From positions 19,008-83,007 of the forward strand of contig NZ_JAUSSH010000020.1 of NCBI RefSeq assembly GCF_030812255.1: a DNA stretch of 64,000 nucleotides. The letters are read 5' to 3'. Shown here one piece after another: positions 42,802-51,832 of the stretch (position 1 is its first letter; every line of letters begins with the position of its first letter). A program made the translations under genes and the position numbers. Source of the DNA: Paeniglutamicibacter psychrophenolicus (GTDB taxonomy: Bacteria; Actinomycetota; Actinomycetes; Actinomycetales; Micrococcaceae). The notes below the pieces were generated by a model. The model was not told where the DNA came from. It did not search any database and was given only the letters and a program-made list of their open reading frames with translations.

Positions 42802-44844
42802 ATGAAACTTACGGACCCGCTGCTCGAGCCGTTTGCGCTGCGGCACCTGGTGCTGCGCAACCGGATCGTGAGCACCTCGCACGAGCCGGCCTACGCGGAG
42901 AACTCGATGCCCACCGACCGCTACCGGGCCTACCACGTCGAGCGCGCCAAGGGCGGTGCGGCACTGCTGATGATCGGCGGATCCGCGGTGGTTTCCCCCG
43001 ACAGTCCGCCCTCCTTCGGGAACCTCCAGCTGCACCGCGACGAGATCTCCGCCTGGCTGCGCAAGCTCACCTCCGAGATCCACGAGGCGGGGGCGGCGGT
43101 GATGTGCCAGATCACCCACCTGGGCCGGCGCACCAGCAACTACGCCGGGGATTGGCTCCCGGTTCCCTACCCCTCTGCCATGCGCGAACCGGCCCACCGC
43201 GCCTTCCCGAAGGTCGCCGAGGAATGGGACCTGCACCGGATCGCCGCCGACTATGCAGCCGCCGCGGTGCGTTGCCGAGATGCCGGCATGGACGGGATCG
43301 AGATCCAGTCCTACGGGCACTTCATGGACGCCTTCCTGTCCCCGGCCACCAACGACCGCACCGACGCCTGGGGCGGCAGCTTTGAGAACCGCATCGCCTT
43401 CCCGCTGCTGGTGATCCGCTCCGTCCGCGAGGCTGTGGGTCCGGAATTCATCCTGGGCATCCGCATGTCCATGGACGAGGACAAGGAGCACGGGCTGGGG
43501 CGCACCGAGGCCATGGCCGCACTGCACCGCTACGTCGAGGCCGGCATCGACTTCCTGTCCGTGATCAAGGGGTCCATCGAATCCGACGCCGCTTTGGCCA
43601 AGGTGATCCCGTCCATGGGCGCGCCATCGGCCCCGTTCCTGGACTTCGCCGCATCCATCAGGGCCGAGGCCGGGATCCCGGTCATGCACGCCTCGAAGAT
43701 CGCCGACATCGCCACCGCCCGCCACGCAGTCTCCCACGGGCTGCTGGACCTGGTCGGGATGACCCGGGCCCAGATCGCCGACCCGCACCTGGTCGCCAAG
43801 CTGGCCGCGGGGCAGGAGGAACGGATCCGGCCCTGCGTGGGGGCGAACTACTGCCTGGATTCCATCTACGCCTCCGGGGACGCCAAGTGCATCCACAACC
43901 CCGCCACGGGGCGCGAATTGCAGCTGCCGCACGCCGTGCCGCCGGCCGCCGCGCCCTCGAAGGTGGCCGTGGTCATCGGTGCCGGGCCGGCCGGCCTGGA
44001 ATGCGCCCGTGTGCTGGGCGAACGCGGGCACCGGGTCGTGGTGCTCGAGGCCGCGGACGCCCCCGGCGGCCAGGTGCTCATCGCCGCCTCCACGCCCCGG
44101 CGGCGGGACCTGCTGGGCATCATCGACTGGCGGGTCTCCGAGGCACTGCTGGCCGGTGTCGAAATCCGCTACGGGGTCTACGCCGAGGCCGACACCGTGC
44201 TGGCCGAAAACCCGGACGTGGTCCTGGTGGCCACCGGCGGGATGCCCAACCACGACTTCCTCACCCGTGGCGGGGACCTGACCTCCGATTGCTGGGACGT
44301 GCTCGGGCACCTGGCCTCCATCCCCGAAACCGTGCTGGTCTATGACGACAACGGGGCAGAACCGGGCATGGACGCCGCCGAGAAACTCGCTGCCGCCGGT
44401 GCGAAGGTGGAAATCGTCACCCCCGAGCGCATGCTCGCCCCCGATGTCGGGGCCATGAACTCCCCGGCCTACCTGCGGGCCTTCTCCGAACACGGGGTCA
44501 CCACCACCCTGGCGCACCGGCTGCGCTCGGTGGTGCGCGAGCCGGACGGAAAATTCACCGCGGTGCTCTACAGCGAATACTCGGGCCTCGAAACCACCCG
44601 CACCGTGGACCTGGTGGTCACCGAGCACGGTACCCTGCCCAACACCGAGCTGTACTTCGAGCTGCTGCCCGATTCCACCAACGCCGGGGAAATCGACTAC
44701 CCGGCACTGCTGGCCGGGACCCCGCAGCCCGCCGGGAAAAACCCGCAGGGCCGCTTCGCGCTCTACCGCGTCGGGGACGCGGTGGCCAGCCGGAACATCC
44801 ACGCGGCCATCTACGACGCCCTGCGATTGTGCCTGCCCATGTAA
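42802..44844 (+). CDS. DgcA-like FMN/FAD oxidoreductase (TMADH/2,4-dienoyl-CoA reductase family)
   Basis: 680 residues. The FMN barrel occupies 1-380 (EPFALRHLVLRNRIVSTSHE; CQITHLGRRTSNYAGD; GMDGIEIQSYGHFMDAFLSP; NDRTDAWGGSFENR). The 4Fe-4S segment RPCVGANYCLDSIYASGDAK, then C, has C-x2-A-x2-C-x11-C, lacking the second of the four Cys seen in trimethylamine dehydrogenase. The C-terminal FAD/NAD part shows VAVVIGAGPAGLECARVLGE. It probably demethylates a tertiary amine such as dimethylglycine or a related betaine product. ATG at 42802 is preferred to GTG at 42781. Leads the LysR-facing operon. Confidence 0.88.
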   Translation: MKLTDPLLEPFALRHLVLRNRIVSTSHEPAYAENSMPTDRYRAYHVERAKGGAALLMIGGSAVVSPDSPPSFGNLQLHRDEISAWLRKLTSEIHEAGAAVMCQITHLGRRTSNYAGDWLPVPYPSAMREPAHRAFPKVAEEWDLHRIAADYAAAAVRCRDAGMDGIEIQSYGHFMDAFLSPATNDRTDAWGGSFENRIAFPLLVIRSVREAVGPEFILGIRMSMDEDKEHGLGRTEAMAALHRYVEAGIDFLSVIKGSIESDAALAKVIPSMGAPSAPFLDFAASIRAEAGIPVMHASKIADIATARHAVSHGLLDLVGMTRAQIADPHLVAKLAAGQEERIRPCVGANYCLDSIYASGDAKCIHNPATGRELQLPHAVPPAAAPSKVAVVIGAGPAGLECARVLGERGHRVVVLEAADAPGGQVLIAASTPRRRDLLGIIDWRVSEALLAGVEIRYGVYAEADTVLAENPDVVLVATGGMPNHDFLTRGGDLTSDCWDVLGHLASIPETVLVYDDNGAEPGMDAAEKLAAAGAKVEIVTPERMLAPDVGAMNSPAYLRAFSEHGVTTTLAHRLRSVVREPDGKFTAVLYSEYSGLETTRTVDLVVTEHGTLPNTELYFELLPDSTNAGEIDYPALLAGTPQPAGKNPQGRFALYRVGDAVASRNIHAAIYDALRLCLPM

Positions 44845-44896
44845 ATACCCGCTTGCCTTGACCAGACCCAGCCACCACGCCACGAAAGGAACCGCC

Positions 44897-46195
44897 ATGA
44901 CCACGACCACGACACCGGTCCACCACCTGCCGCCCTCGCACACCCCCTCCGCCGGGATCGCCGAACTGGTTGCCCGGCGGATTCCGGGGCTGAGCCTCGA
45001 GGCCCCGTTCTACACCTCGCCCGAGGTCCTTGAGATGGACATTTCCGAGATCTTCGCCAAGCACTGGATCTTCGTGGCCACCGACGCCGAGATCCCCGAA
45101 CCCGGGGACTACCTCACCATCTCGGTGGGCCCGCACTCGGTGATCCTGCTGCGCGACGACGACGAGGAAATCTCCGCGCTGCACAACGTCTGCCGGCACC
45201 GCGGGGCCCGGATCCTTTCCGACCCGTCCGGATCGGTCGGCAACCTGGTCTGCGGCTACCACCACTGGACCTACGGATCCGACGGGGCCCTGCTGCACGC
45301 CGACTCGCAGCCGGCCGACTTCGACAAAACCCGGTTCGGACTGCGGAAGGTGGCTGTGCAGTCGGTGGCCGGGCTGGTATTCATCTGCCTCTCCACCGAC
45401 CCGCCGGAAGACTTCGCCTCCTACGCGGGCCGGATCGAACCCTACCTGGCCCCGCACCGGCTGCGCCGCACCAAGGTCGCCGCCCAGGAGGACCTGGTGG
45501 AGCACGGTAACTGGAAGCTGGTGATGGAGAACAACCGGGAGTGCTATCACTGCGACGGGCACCCCGAGCTCTCCTGCTCGCTGTTCCCCACCTACGGGTA
45601 CGAACCGGACGGGTTGCCTCCAAGGCTGCGCCCGGCCTATGACCGCTACCTCGCCGCGGAGGCCGACCTGCACCGGCGCAGCGAGGCACTCAACCTTCCC
45701 TACGCGCAGATCCAGGAGCTGCGCGCCCCGGGCACCGGATTCCGGATCCAGCGCGAACCCATGGACGGGGCGGGAGAGTCCTTCAGCCCCGACGGGACCC
45801 TGCTGTGCCGCAGGCTGCTGGGGGAGCTCACCGAGCCCAGGCTCGGGCGGCTGTCCATGCACCTGCAGCCCAACGCCTGGTTCCACGTGCTCTCCGACCA
45901 CGCGGTGACCTTCTCGGTGCTGCCGCTGGGCCCGGACAAGACGCTGTTGCGCACCACTTGGCTGGTCCACGAGGACGCCGTGGAGGGGGAAGACTACGAC
46001 CTGGAGGCACTGAAGCGGGTGTGGCAACGCACCAACGAGCAGGACCAGACCTTTGTCCGCCGCGCCCAGCTCGGGGTCACCAGCCCCGCCTACCTCCAGG
46101 GACCGTACGCCCCGAACGAATACCAGGTCGAAGACTTCTGCTCCTGGTACATCCAGCGCCTGCGCGCGGGCCTCGGAATGGAGGTGCAGCCATGA
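44897..46195 (+). CDS. Rieske ring-hydroxylating-type oxygenase alpha subunit, GbcA-like
   Basis: 432 residues, GAAAGGA before the ATG. The Rieske centre is CRHRGARILSDPSGS to CGYHHWTYGSDG (C-x-H and C-x2-H). The mononuclear iron site begins NNRECYHCDGHPEL (two His), typical of glycine betaine, stachydrine and carnitine-type oxygenases that demethylate quaternary amines. It lies between the DgcA-like enzyme and its reductase (ATGA overlap), so the set would remove methyl groups stepwise. The specific betaine cannot be named from sequence. Confidence 0.9.
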   Translation: MTTTTTPVHHLPPSHTPSAGIAELVARRIPGLSLEAPFYTSPEVLEMDISEIFAKHWIFVATDAEIPEPGDYLTISVGPHSVILLRDDDEEISALHNVCRHRGARILSDPSGSVGNLVCGYHHWTYGSDGALLHADSQPADFDKTRFGLRKVAVQSVAGLVFICLSTDPPEDFASYAGRIEPYLAPHRLRRTKVAAQEDLVEHGNWKLVMENNRECYHCDGHPELSCSLFPTYGYEPDGLPPRLRPAYDRYLAAEADLHRRSEALNLPYAQIQELRAPGTGFRIQREPMDGAGESFSPDGTLLCRRLLGELTEPRLGRLSMHLQPNAWFHVLSDHAVTFSVLPLGPDKTLLRTTWLVHEDAVEGEDYDLEALKRVWQRTNEQDQTFVRRAQLGVTSPAYLQGPYAPNEYQVEDFCSWYIQRLRAGLGMEVQP

Positions 46196-47292
46196 CACAG
46201 GAACTCCAGGTCCTGCCGGTTTCCCTTCCGGCGGCACCCGCCGACCGATCCCTGCGTTGCACCGCCATCCGCCAGGAGACCCCGGAGGTCAAGACCTTCA
46301 CCTTCGAACCCGAGGCGGGGGAGCACTTCGGCTGGCTGCCGGGCCAGTACCTCACGTTTTCGCTGGACACGCCCCACGGGCAGCTGGCCCGCTGCTACAC
46401 CATCAGCTCCATCCCCCGGGACGGGTTGGAGATCACGGTCAAGGCCCTGCCCGGGGGACCGGCCTCGAGATGGCTGCATGACTCGCTGGCCCCCGGCACG
46501 GTCCTCGAGGCCCACGGGCCGCTGGGCGGCTTCACCCCGCCCGCGCTCGCCGGAGGGCTGCCGGGCACTGCGCCCGGCTACCTGTTCCTCGCAGCCGGCT
46601 CCGGGATCACCCCGCTGGTGTCCATCACCCGGGCCCTGCTGGATGCCGGCGCACCGGTGGACGCGGTGCTGCTCTACAGCGCGCACGGCCCGGCCGAGGT
46701 CATCTTCCACCGCGAGCTGCGCTCGATCCCGGAGGCCAGCGGCATCCGCGTGGAAACGATCCTCAGCACCGGGTCCATCCCCACCCTGGGCACCCCGCGG
46801 GCACCCGGGCGGCTGGATGCGGAGCTGCTGCTCGAACTGGTGCCCGATGTGCGCGGGCGCGAGGTCTATGCGTGCGGCCCGCCGCAGTATCTGGAAGCGG
46901 TGCGCGGGATGCTGGCCGCGGCGGGCTGCGACGCCTCGGCGCTCACGGTGGAAAGCTTCGACATCGCCGACCACGCCCCGGCGGCTGCTTCCCTGGCGCC
47001 GTCGCCGCCGGACGCCGCGGCCGGCACGCAGGTGTTCAGCGTCGAGTTCGTGCGCAGCGGGCGGACCATCGACTGTGCAGCGGACGGGTTTATCCTCGAC
47101 GCCGCGCTGGCCGCGGGAATTCCCGTGCCTTCCTCGTGCACGCTGGGGATGTGCGGCACCTGCAAGACGACCCTGCTCGGGGGCACGGTGGAGATGAACC
47201 ACGCCGGCGGGATCCGGCCCAGGGAAATCGCCGCGGGCAAGATCCTGATCTGCTGCTCCACGCCGACCGGCGACCTGGTGATCGACGCCTAG
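46192..47292 (+). CDS. Hybrid ferredoxin reductase, GbcB-like electron donor to the Rieske oxygenase
   Basis: 366 residues. The FAD domain shows GQYLTFSLDTPHGQLARCYT and ISSIP (RxYS-type motif as RCYTISS). The NAD domain has LFLAAGSGITPLVSITRALL and YACGPPQYLEAV. The C-terminal plant-type 2Fe-2S domain has CTLGMCGTCKTTLLGG and ILICCSTPTGDLVIDA (C-x4-C-x2-C...C). It passes electrons from NAD(P)H to the oxygenase encoded immediately upstream, with which it overlaps by four bases. Confidence 0.92.
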   Translation: MTQELQVLPVSLPAAPADRSLRCTAIRQETPEVKTFTFEPEAGEHFGWLPGQYLTFSLDTPHGQLARCYTISSIPRDGLEITVKALPGGPASRWLHDSLAPGTVLEAHGPLGGFTPPALAGGLPGTAPGYLFLAAGSGITPLVSITRALLDAGAPVDAVLLYSAHGPAEVIFHRELRSIPEASGIRVETILSTGSIPTLGTPRAPGRLDAELLLELVPDVRGREVYACGPPQYLEAVRGMLAAAGCDASALTVESFDIADHAPAAASLAPSPPDAAAGTQVFSVEFVRSGRTIDCAADGFILDAALAAGIPVPSSCTLGMCGTCKTTLLGGTVEMNHAGGIRPREIAAGKILICCSTPTGDLVIDA

Positions 47293-47313
47293 CCGGATCC
47301 GCGGGTTCCCGTG

Positions 47314-48939
47314 TTATGTGGCTTCGTCTTCGGTGATGCCGAACAGCTCGGGGCTGTCGGCCATGGTGCGACCGAGCTTCCACTGGTTCCTGAAGAGCCC
47401 CACGGGGTTCCCGTTCGACCGGTAGACGACATCGACGGCGGCGGCCTTGGCGGTCTTTTCCGGTTCCGGGCCGAAGAGGTCCCGGGCCATTTCGTAGGGC
47501 AGGGCCTCTTCGATGGCGGCCGGGGCGTTGAACTCGCGCTTCAACCGATCCAGGGCCACGTCGAACTGCAGGACTCCGACCGCCGCGAAGATCGGCGACT
47601 GGCTCGTCCCGAAGCCGCGGTACAGAACCTGGATCGTGCCTTCCTCCTCGAGGTGCGAGATTCCCCGGGCGAAGGCCTTGGAACGGCCTGCATCCAGGCT
47701 GCGCACCACGCGGAAGTGCTCGGCGTTGAAGTGCGGCAAGCGTGGAAAGGAAACAGCCTCGCCGGCATGTACCGTGTCGCCGATCCGCAATCCGCTGGCG
47801 TTGCTGAAGCCCACCACGTCTCCGGGCCACGATTCATCCGCCGAGTCGCGGTCCCTGCCGCTCATGTGGTGGGTGTATTTGGAGGAAACGGGCTTTGCAG
47901 TTGCATCGTTCCGCAGCGCCATGCCCCGTCGGAACGTCCCGGAGCACACCCGGACAAAGGCAAGCTTGTCGTGGTGGGCCGGGTTCATGCCCGACTGCAT
48001 CTTGAAGACGAATCCGGAGAAATCCGAATCCAGTGCTCGCAGGGTGCCGGACGCATCCGGGCGCGGACCCGGCGCGGGCGCCCGGTCCACCAGGAAATCC
48101 AGGAGCGGGGCAACCCCGAAGTTTGATGCCGCGGCAGCGAAAAGCACCGGCGTGGCCCGGCCGGCCAGGAATTCTTCCGAGTCGAAGTTGCCATTGAGGG
48201 CCACGGCCATGTCGCAGTCTTCGCGGGCGGCCTCCCAGGCGTCCCCGGCATCCAGGGCGGCCTCTTCGGGGCTCAGCTCATCGGCCTGCGCGAGACTGGC
48301 ACCGGCATTGGTGCGAGATAAGCGCGTGTAGGTTCCGCTTTCCGGGTTGTAGAGGCCACGGAAGTCGCCCGCGATGCCCACGGGCCAGTTCAGCGGCACC
48401 GGCAGCCTGCCGGTGGCATCCTGGACCTCATCGAGCAGCTGCAACGTTTCCTGTCCGGGACGGTCCCATTTGTTGAACACGGTGACCACCGGCAGGCCAA
48501 GTTCCTTGCAGACGGCAAAGAGCTTCAGGGTCTGGGTTTCCATGCCCCGTGCGGAATCGACAAGCATGATGGCGCAGTCCACGGCCGTCAGCACCCTGTA
48601 GGTGTCCTCGGAGAAGTCCGCGTGCCCCGGGGTGTCGAGAAGGTTGAAAATGACATCGCCGTGCTCGAACCGCAATGCGGTGGAGCTGATGGAGATGCCG
48701 CGTTCGCGTTCCATGGTGCCCCAGTCGGACATGCTCGCCTGGCGCCCTTGCTTGCCGTGCGTCACGCCTGCCTCCGTGATGACCCGCGCATGCAGGGCCA
48801 AGGCCTCGGTCAATGTCGACTTGCCGGCGTCGGGGTGCGCAATGATGGCAAATGTCCGGCGTCTGCGGGCCTCGTGAAATACGTCATTGCCGTCGGTGGT
48901 GGGTGGGGAGTCGAAATCAGTGAAAGTGCTGGGAACCAT
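47314..48939 (-). CDS. prfC: Peptide chain release factor 3
   Basis: 541 residues. GTPase motifs are clear: AHPDAGKSTLTEAL (G1), RERGISISSTALRFE (G2 region), NLLDTPGHADFSEDTYRVLT (G3) and VFNKWDRPG (G4). The RF3-specific region includes RGMALRNDATAKPVSSKYTH and GVLQFDVALDRLKREFNAPA. It recycles RF1/RF2 from the ribosome after termination. Single gene, facing the ferredoxin reductase tail to tail with a 21-base gap. Confidence 0.95.
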   Translation of the reverse strand: MVPSTFTDFDSPPTTDGNDVFHEARRRRTFAIIAHPDAGKSTLTEALALHARVITEAGVTHGKQGRQASMSDWGTMERERGISISSTALRFEHGDVIFNLLDTPGHADFSEDTYRVLTAVDCAIMLVDSARGMETQTLKLFAVCKELGLPVVTVFNKWDRPGQETLQLLDEVQDATGRLPVPLNWPVGIAGDFRGLYNPESGTYTRLSRTNAGASLAQADELSPEEAALDAGDAWEAAREDCDMAVALNGNFDSEEFLAGRATPVLFAAAASNFGVAPLLDFLVDRAPAPGPRPDASGTLRALDSDFSGFVFKMQSGMNPAHHDKLAFVRVCSGTFRRGMALRNDATAKPVSSKYTHHMSGRDRDSADESWPGDVVGFSNASGLRIGDTVHAGEAVSFPRLPHFNAEHFRVVRSLDAGRSKAFARGISHLEEEGTIQVLYRGFGTSQSPIFAAVGVLQFDVALDRLKREFNAPAAIEEALPYEMARDLFGPEPEKTAKAAAVDVVYRSNGNPVGLFRNQWKLGRTMADSPELFGITEDEAT

Positions 48940-49221
48940 CCCTAGAATGTACCGTTCCTTTTAGGTGCGATCTAATATCGCACGTGCTCCCCGATCGGTC
49001 TTGGGAGGCTGCCGCCGGCGGGCCCGGGCGGCTCGTGGCCGCCAGGCGAACCAGCTTTGGAGATTTCCCCAGCGAAATAACCCCAATTGCCGTCGTAGGT
49101 AAACAAGGATTTCAGGTGGGAAAGATTGGTGGGCCCTGCGAGGTTGATGGAGGGGCACCGGCGCACTTGCCGGATGAGTCCGTTCCGCTTAAAATTGGGC
49201 GCCAGGGCAAGGGAGAGAACC

Positions 49222-49803
49222 ATGGGCAAGGTGGTCATGTACGGCTCGGTGTCGGTGGACGGCTTCATCGCGGACGGGAACGACCAGCCCGGACCGCTGT
49301 TCGACTGGTTGACCGGAGGGGACATCCCGCTGGACGAGAGCGGCGTACTGAAGGTGTCGCAGGCCTCCTACGATTACACCCGTGCGTACTGGGACCGGAT
49401 CGGGGCGACAATTGTCGGCCGCCACGTCTTTGACATTACCGACGGCTGGGACGGGAAGCCTCCAGGCGGGGTGGAGCACGTGGTCGTCGTGACGCACCGG
49501 CCCGGGCCCGAGGACTGGGACCACGAGGCGCCGTTTCACTTCATCGACGGCGTCGAGGCCGCCGTGGCCAAGGCCCAGGAGCTCGCGGGTGAACGCATCG
49601 TCGAGGTCTCTGTTGGCGATGTCGGTGGCCAGGTGTTCGCCGCGGGCCTGGTCGACGAGGTGCGCATGGACGTTGTACCCGTCGTGTTCGGGACCGGCAA
49701 GCGCTTCTTCGGGTCGGTCCACGCACAGCACCTGTTGGGGGATCCCGACGTGGTGATCCAGGGAAACCGGGTGCTTCACCTGCGCTTTTCGGTGCGCCGC
49801 TGA
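49222..49803 (+). CDS. Dihydrofolate-reductase-like (RibD C-terminal) protein
   Basis: 193 residues, GGGAGA before the ATG. It begins GKVVMYGSVSVDGFIADGND, followed by GATIVGRHVFDITDGWDGKP, VVVVTHRP and EVSVGDVGGQVFAAGLVDEV, as in YwjB/YyaP-type DHFR-like proteins of the RibD C-terminal family. NADPH-dependent reduction is likely; the substrate is unknown. Single gene. Confidence 0.85.
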   Translation: MGKVVMYGSVSVDGFIADGNDQPGPLFDWLTGGDIPLDESGVLKVSQASYDYTRAYWDRIGATIVGRHVFDITDGWDGKPPGGVEHVVVVTHRPGPEDWDHEAPFHFIDGVEAAVAKAQELAGERIVEVSVGDVGGQVFAAGLVDEVRMDVVPVVFGTGKRFFGSVHAQHLLGDPDVVIQGNRVLHLRFSVRR

Positions 49804-49967
49804 CCGATCCGGGCCGGTGCCCGTGCCGCCGCCACAGAAAGAATCCGAGCCTCCAGATCGACCACCAGGCCCATCACATCCCCGATGGCGGAAAGAACCC
49901 CCAGCCGCGATCGCGGCCATACCGGCCAACCGGAGCAGCTTGCCAGATGACCTGGAACGGTTGCCTC

Positions 49968-50126
49968 TCAAGAGCATGGCCGGAATCTGAAGGCTCCCAC
50001 CAGGGCGGCGGCATTGGCATAGATGAAGTAGTCGTACCACTCGACCGTCGTGCCGATCATGGTGGCCCCTGCCACCCTGCGCTGTTCGGGGCTCATCCGC
50101 CGGGAGGCCGATGCTGTGCTGCCCAT
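49968..50126 (-). pseudogene. 5' stub of an MHS-family MFS transporter gene
   Basis: It starts MGSTASASRRMSPEQRRVAG, continues ATMIGTTVEWYDYFIYANAA and ALV, then loses homology (GAFRFRPCS) and stops at 49968. IGTTVEWYDYFIYA is the signature first helix of metabolite:H+ symporters (shikimate, proline/betaine, citrate). An intact protein would have some 430 residues. GGAGGAAAG before the ATG remains. The rest has been lost, so only the translation start region and first helix survive. Confidence 0.82.
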
Positions 50127-50238
50127 GGGAATTCTTTCCTCCGGAGGCGAGGAGCCCCGGGCCGGCCGGCCGAAGTGCAGCTCGCCCGATGGCCACATTG
50201 CAGGTCTTCGCCCGCACCCGTGGCGAGGGAAATCGGGC

Positions 50239-51474
50239 TCAGGCGGCCGCTTCGCGGTCCTTGCGGCGCCGACGCAGCACCAGGTATCCGGCGAGCGCCA
50301 CGCACAGCGCGTAGGTCCAGGCCACCGCGCCCCAGCCCACCGCGAATCCGCCGGGGGAGCCGATCAGCGCGCCCATGGCCAGCGGGCCGACGGTGAATCC
50401 GCCGAACTGCCCGGCGGTGACCATTCCGGTGGCCATGCCAATGGTGGAGGCCGGGACGCTGCGCACCACCGCTGCCATCAGCACCACCGAGACCCCCAGG
50501 GCCGAGGCCCCGTGCAGGGCCACGGCGCCCCACAGCAGTGCCGCGGACCCGGTCGCCCCGGCGGCCAGGAACACCCCGGCCCCGGCGAGCGCGAGGGTGG
50601 CCAGCAGCAGCAACAGCGGGGGAGCGGCCATGCCGCCGGACATCATCTTGCCCCAGCCCACGCGGGCGGCCACGCCGATCGCCCCGGCGGCTGCTGCGGC
50701 GACCCCGCCCATGACCAGGGTGAAGTCCAGTTCGCGCACCGCATACAGGGACAGGTAGACGTTGGTGGCCTGCACGCCCATGCCGTTGACAAAGCCGAAG
50801 ACGGCCAGCGCGTAGATCAGGAACCTGGTGTTCGGCGGCGGCGCCGGGATCGGGGCGGGCCCTGCGGGAAGCGGGCCGATGCGGGTGGGGGCCTTGGGCA
50901 GCAGCGGAACCGAGGCAACCACGCGCACCGCGACCACGCCCAGCGCCCCGGCCACCACGGCGCCCACGGCGTTGGCCCCGTGCCAGCCGATCCAGGCGGC
51001 CAGGGCCGGGAAGGCCAGGGAAGCCACCAGCTGGCTGACCTGGACGCCGGATTGCTTGATGCCGATCCAGCCGATGCGCTTGTCCTCCGGGACGCGTTCG
51101 GCCAAGATGCGGTTGGTGACCCCGTTGGGGAAGGACTGGGCGAGCCCGGAGAGGCCCGCGGCGACCAGCAGCAGCACGTAGCCGCCGGGGATCGCGGCCA
51201 GCGCCAGGGCCGCGGCGGCCAGGGCGAAGACCAGCACCAGCAGCCGGGTGTCTGGCTGCCGGTCCGTGAAGCGGCCGAAGACCGCGTTGCCCACGGCCCC
51301 CGCGGCGAAGCAGACGGTGGCCAGCAGGCCGAATTGCGCCTCGGTGATGCCCAGGTCGGTGATCACCAGGTCGCTGATGGCGCTCAGCCCGTAGTTCAGG
51401 ATCGGGCCGGCGGCCACCGCGGTCAGCAGGGCGGCCAGCAACAACTTCCCGGGGCGCCCGGCGCGTGCCTGCAT
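50239..51474 (-). CDS. MFS transporter
   Basis: 411 residues, GGAG before the ATG. About 12 helices are seen. The loop after TM2 reads AVFGRFTDRQPDTRLL (G-x3-D-R type motif A), with SFPNGVTNRILAERVPEDKR and IGIKQSGVQVSQLVASL in the first half and GMVTAGQFGGFTVGPLAMGA in the second. The IKQSG motif is found in cyanate/drug-type MFS permeases. Substrate unknown; the gene is single. Confidence 0.88.
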   Translation of the reverse strand: MQARAGRPGKLLLAALLTAVAAGPILNYGLSAISDLVITDLGITEAQFGLLATVCFAAGAVGNAVFGRFTDRQPDTRLLVLVFALAAAALALAAIPGGYVLLLVAAGLSGLAQSFPNGVTNRILAERVPEDKRIGWIGIKQSGVQVSQLVASLAFPALAAWIGWHGANAVGAVVAGALGVVAVRVVASVPLLPKAPTRIGPLPAGPAPIPAPPPNTRFLIYALAVFGFVNGMGVQATNVYLSLYAVRELDFTLVMGGVAAAAAGAIGVAARVGWGKMMSGGMAAPPLLLLLATLALAGAGVFLAAGATGSAALLWGAVALHGASALGVSVVLMAAVVRSVPASTIGMATGMVTAGQFGGFTVGPLAMGALIGSPGGFAVGWGAVAWTYALCVALAGYLVLRRRRKDREAAA

Positions 51475-51832
51475 TCGGCTCTCCTGATGTCACGGTGTGG
51501 TTTCCGGGTTGGCTCCGGGTCGAAGACCAGTGTTTCACAACCGCCCTGTGGCTCCGGCACCGCGTGACTCCCCGTGCCCTGCCATGTGGCACCGGTTTTT
51601 TGGGGTTGGCCGTGCGCCGAAGGGCCGGGAGGCCGGCGGCTTCGTGCCGGCCCACCTGCCGAGGGGGCGCCGGGGACCTGGCCGCACCGGGCCGGTACCC
51701 GCCCCGTTCTTCGGCTGAGGCCGGGTCCCGAACGCGTTCGCACCTGTCAGGGAACAAGTGTTGAATACACGCCTGTTCGGGGCCAGACTGAAAGCACCGC
51801 CGAACGGCGGTGCAATGTGGAGGCAAACACAA
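51475..51832. other. Intergenic region upstream of the ABC importer
   Basis: About 360 bases separating the MFS gene from the ABC operon it diverges from. No gene is supported. A five-base-pair hairpin at 51574-51592 followed by six T residues (51596-51601) could be a weak terminator. Promoters for both directions should lie here, but no confident -10/-35 pair was assigned. Confidence 0.4.

Noticed and set aside
42691..44943. 750-codon minus-strand open frame opposite the DgcA-like gene
   Set aside because: Shadow of the plus-strand gene; no motif, His/Gly-rich composition.
51574..51601. Rho-independent terminator with six T residues
   Set aside because: The stem is only five base pairs with a nine-base loop, and it lies between divergent genes where no transcript should end.
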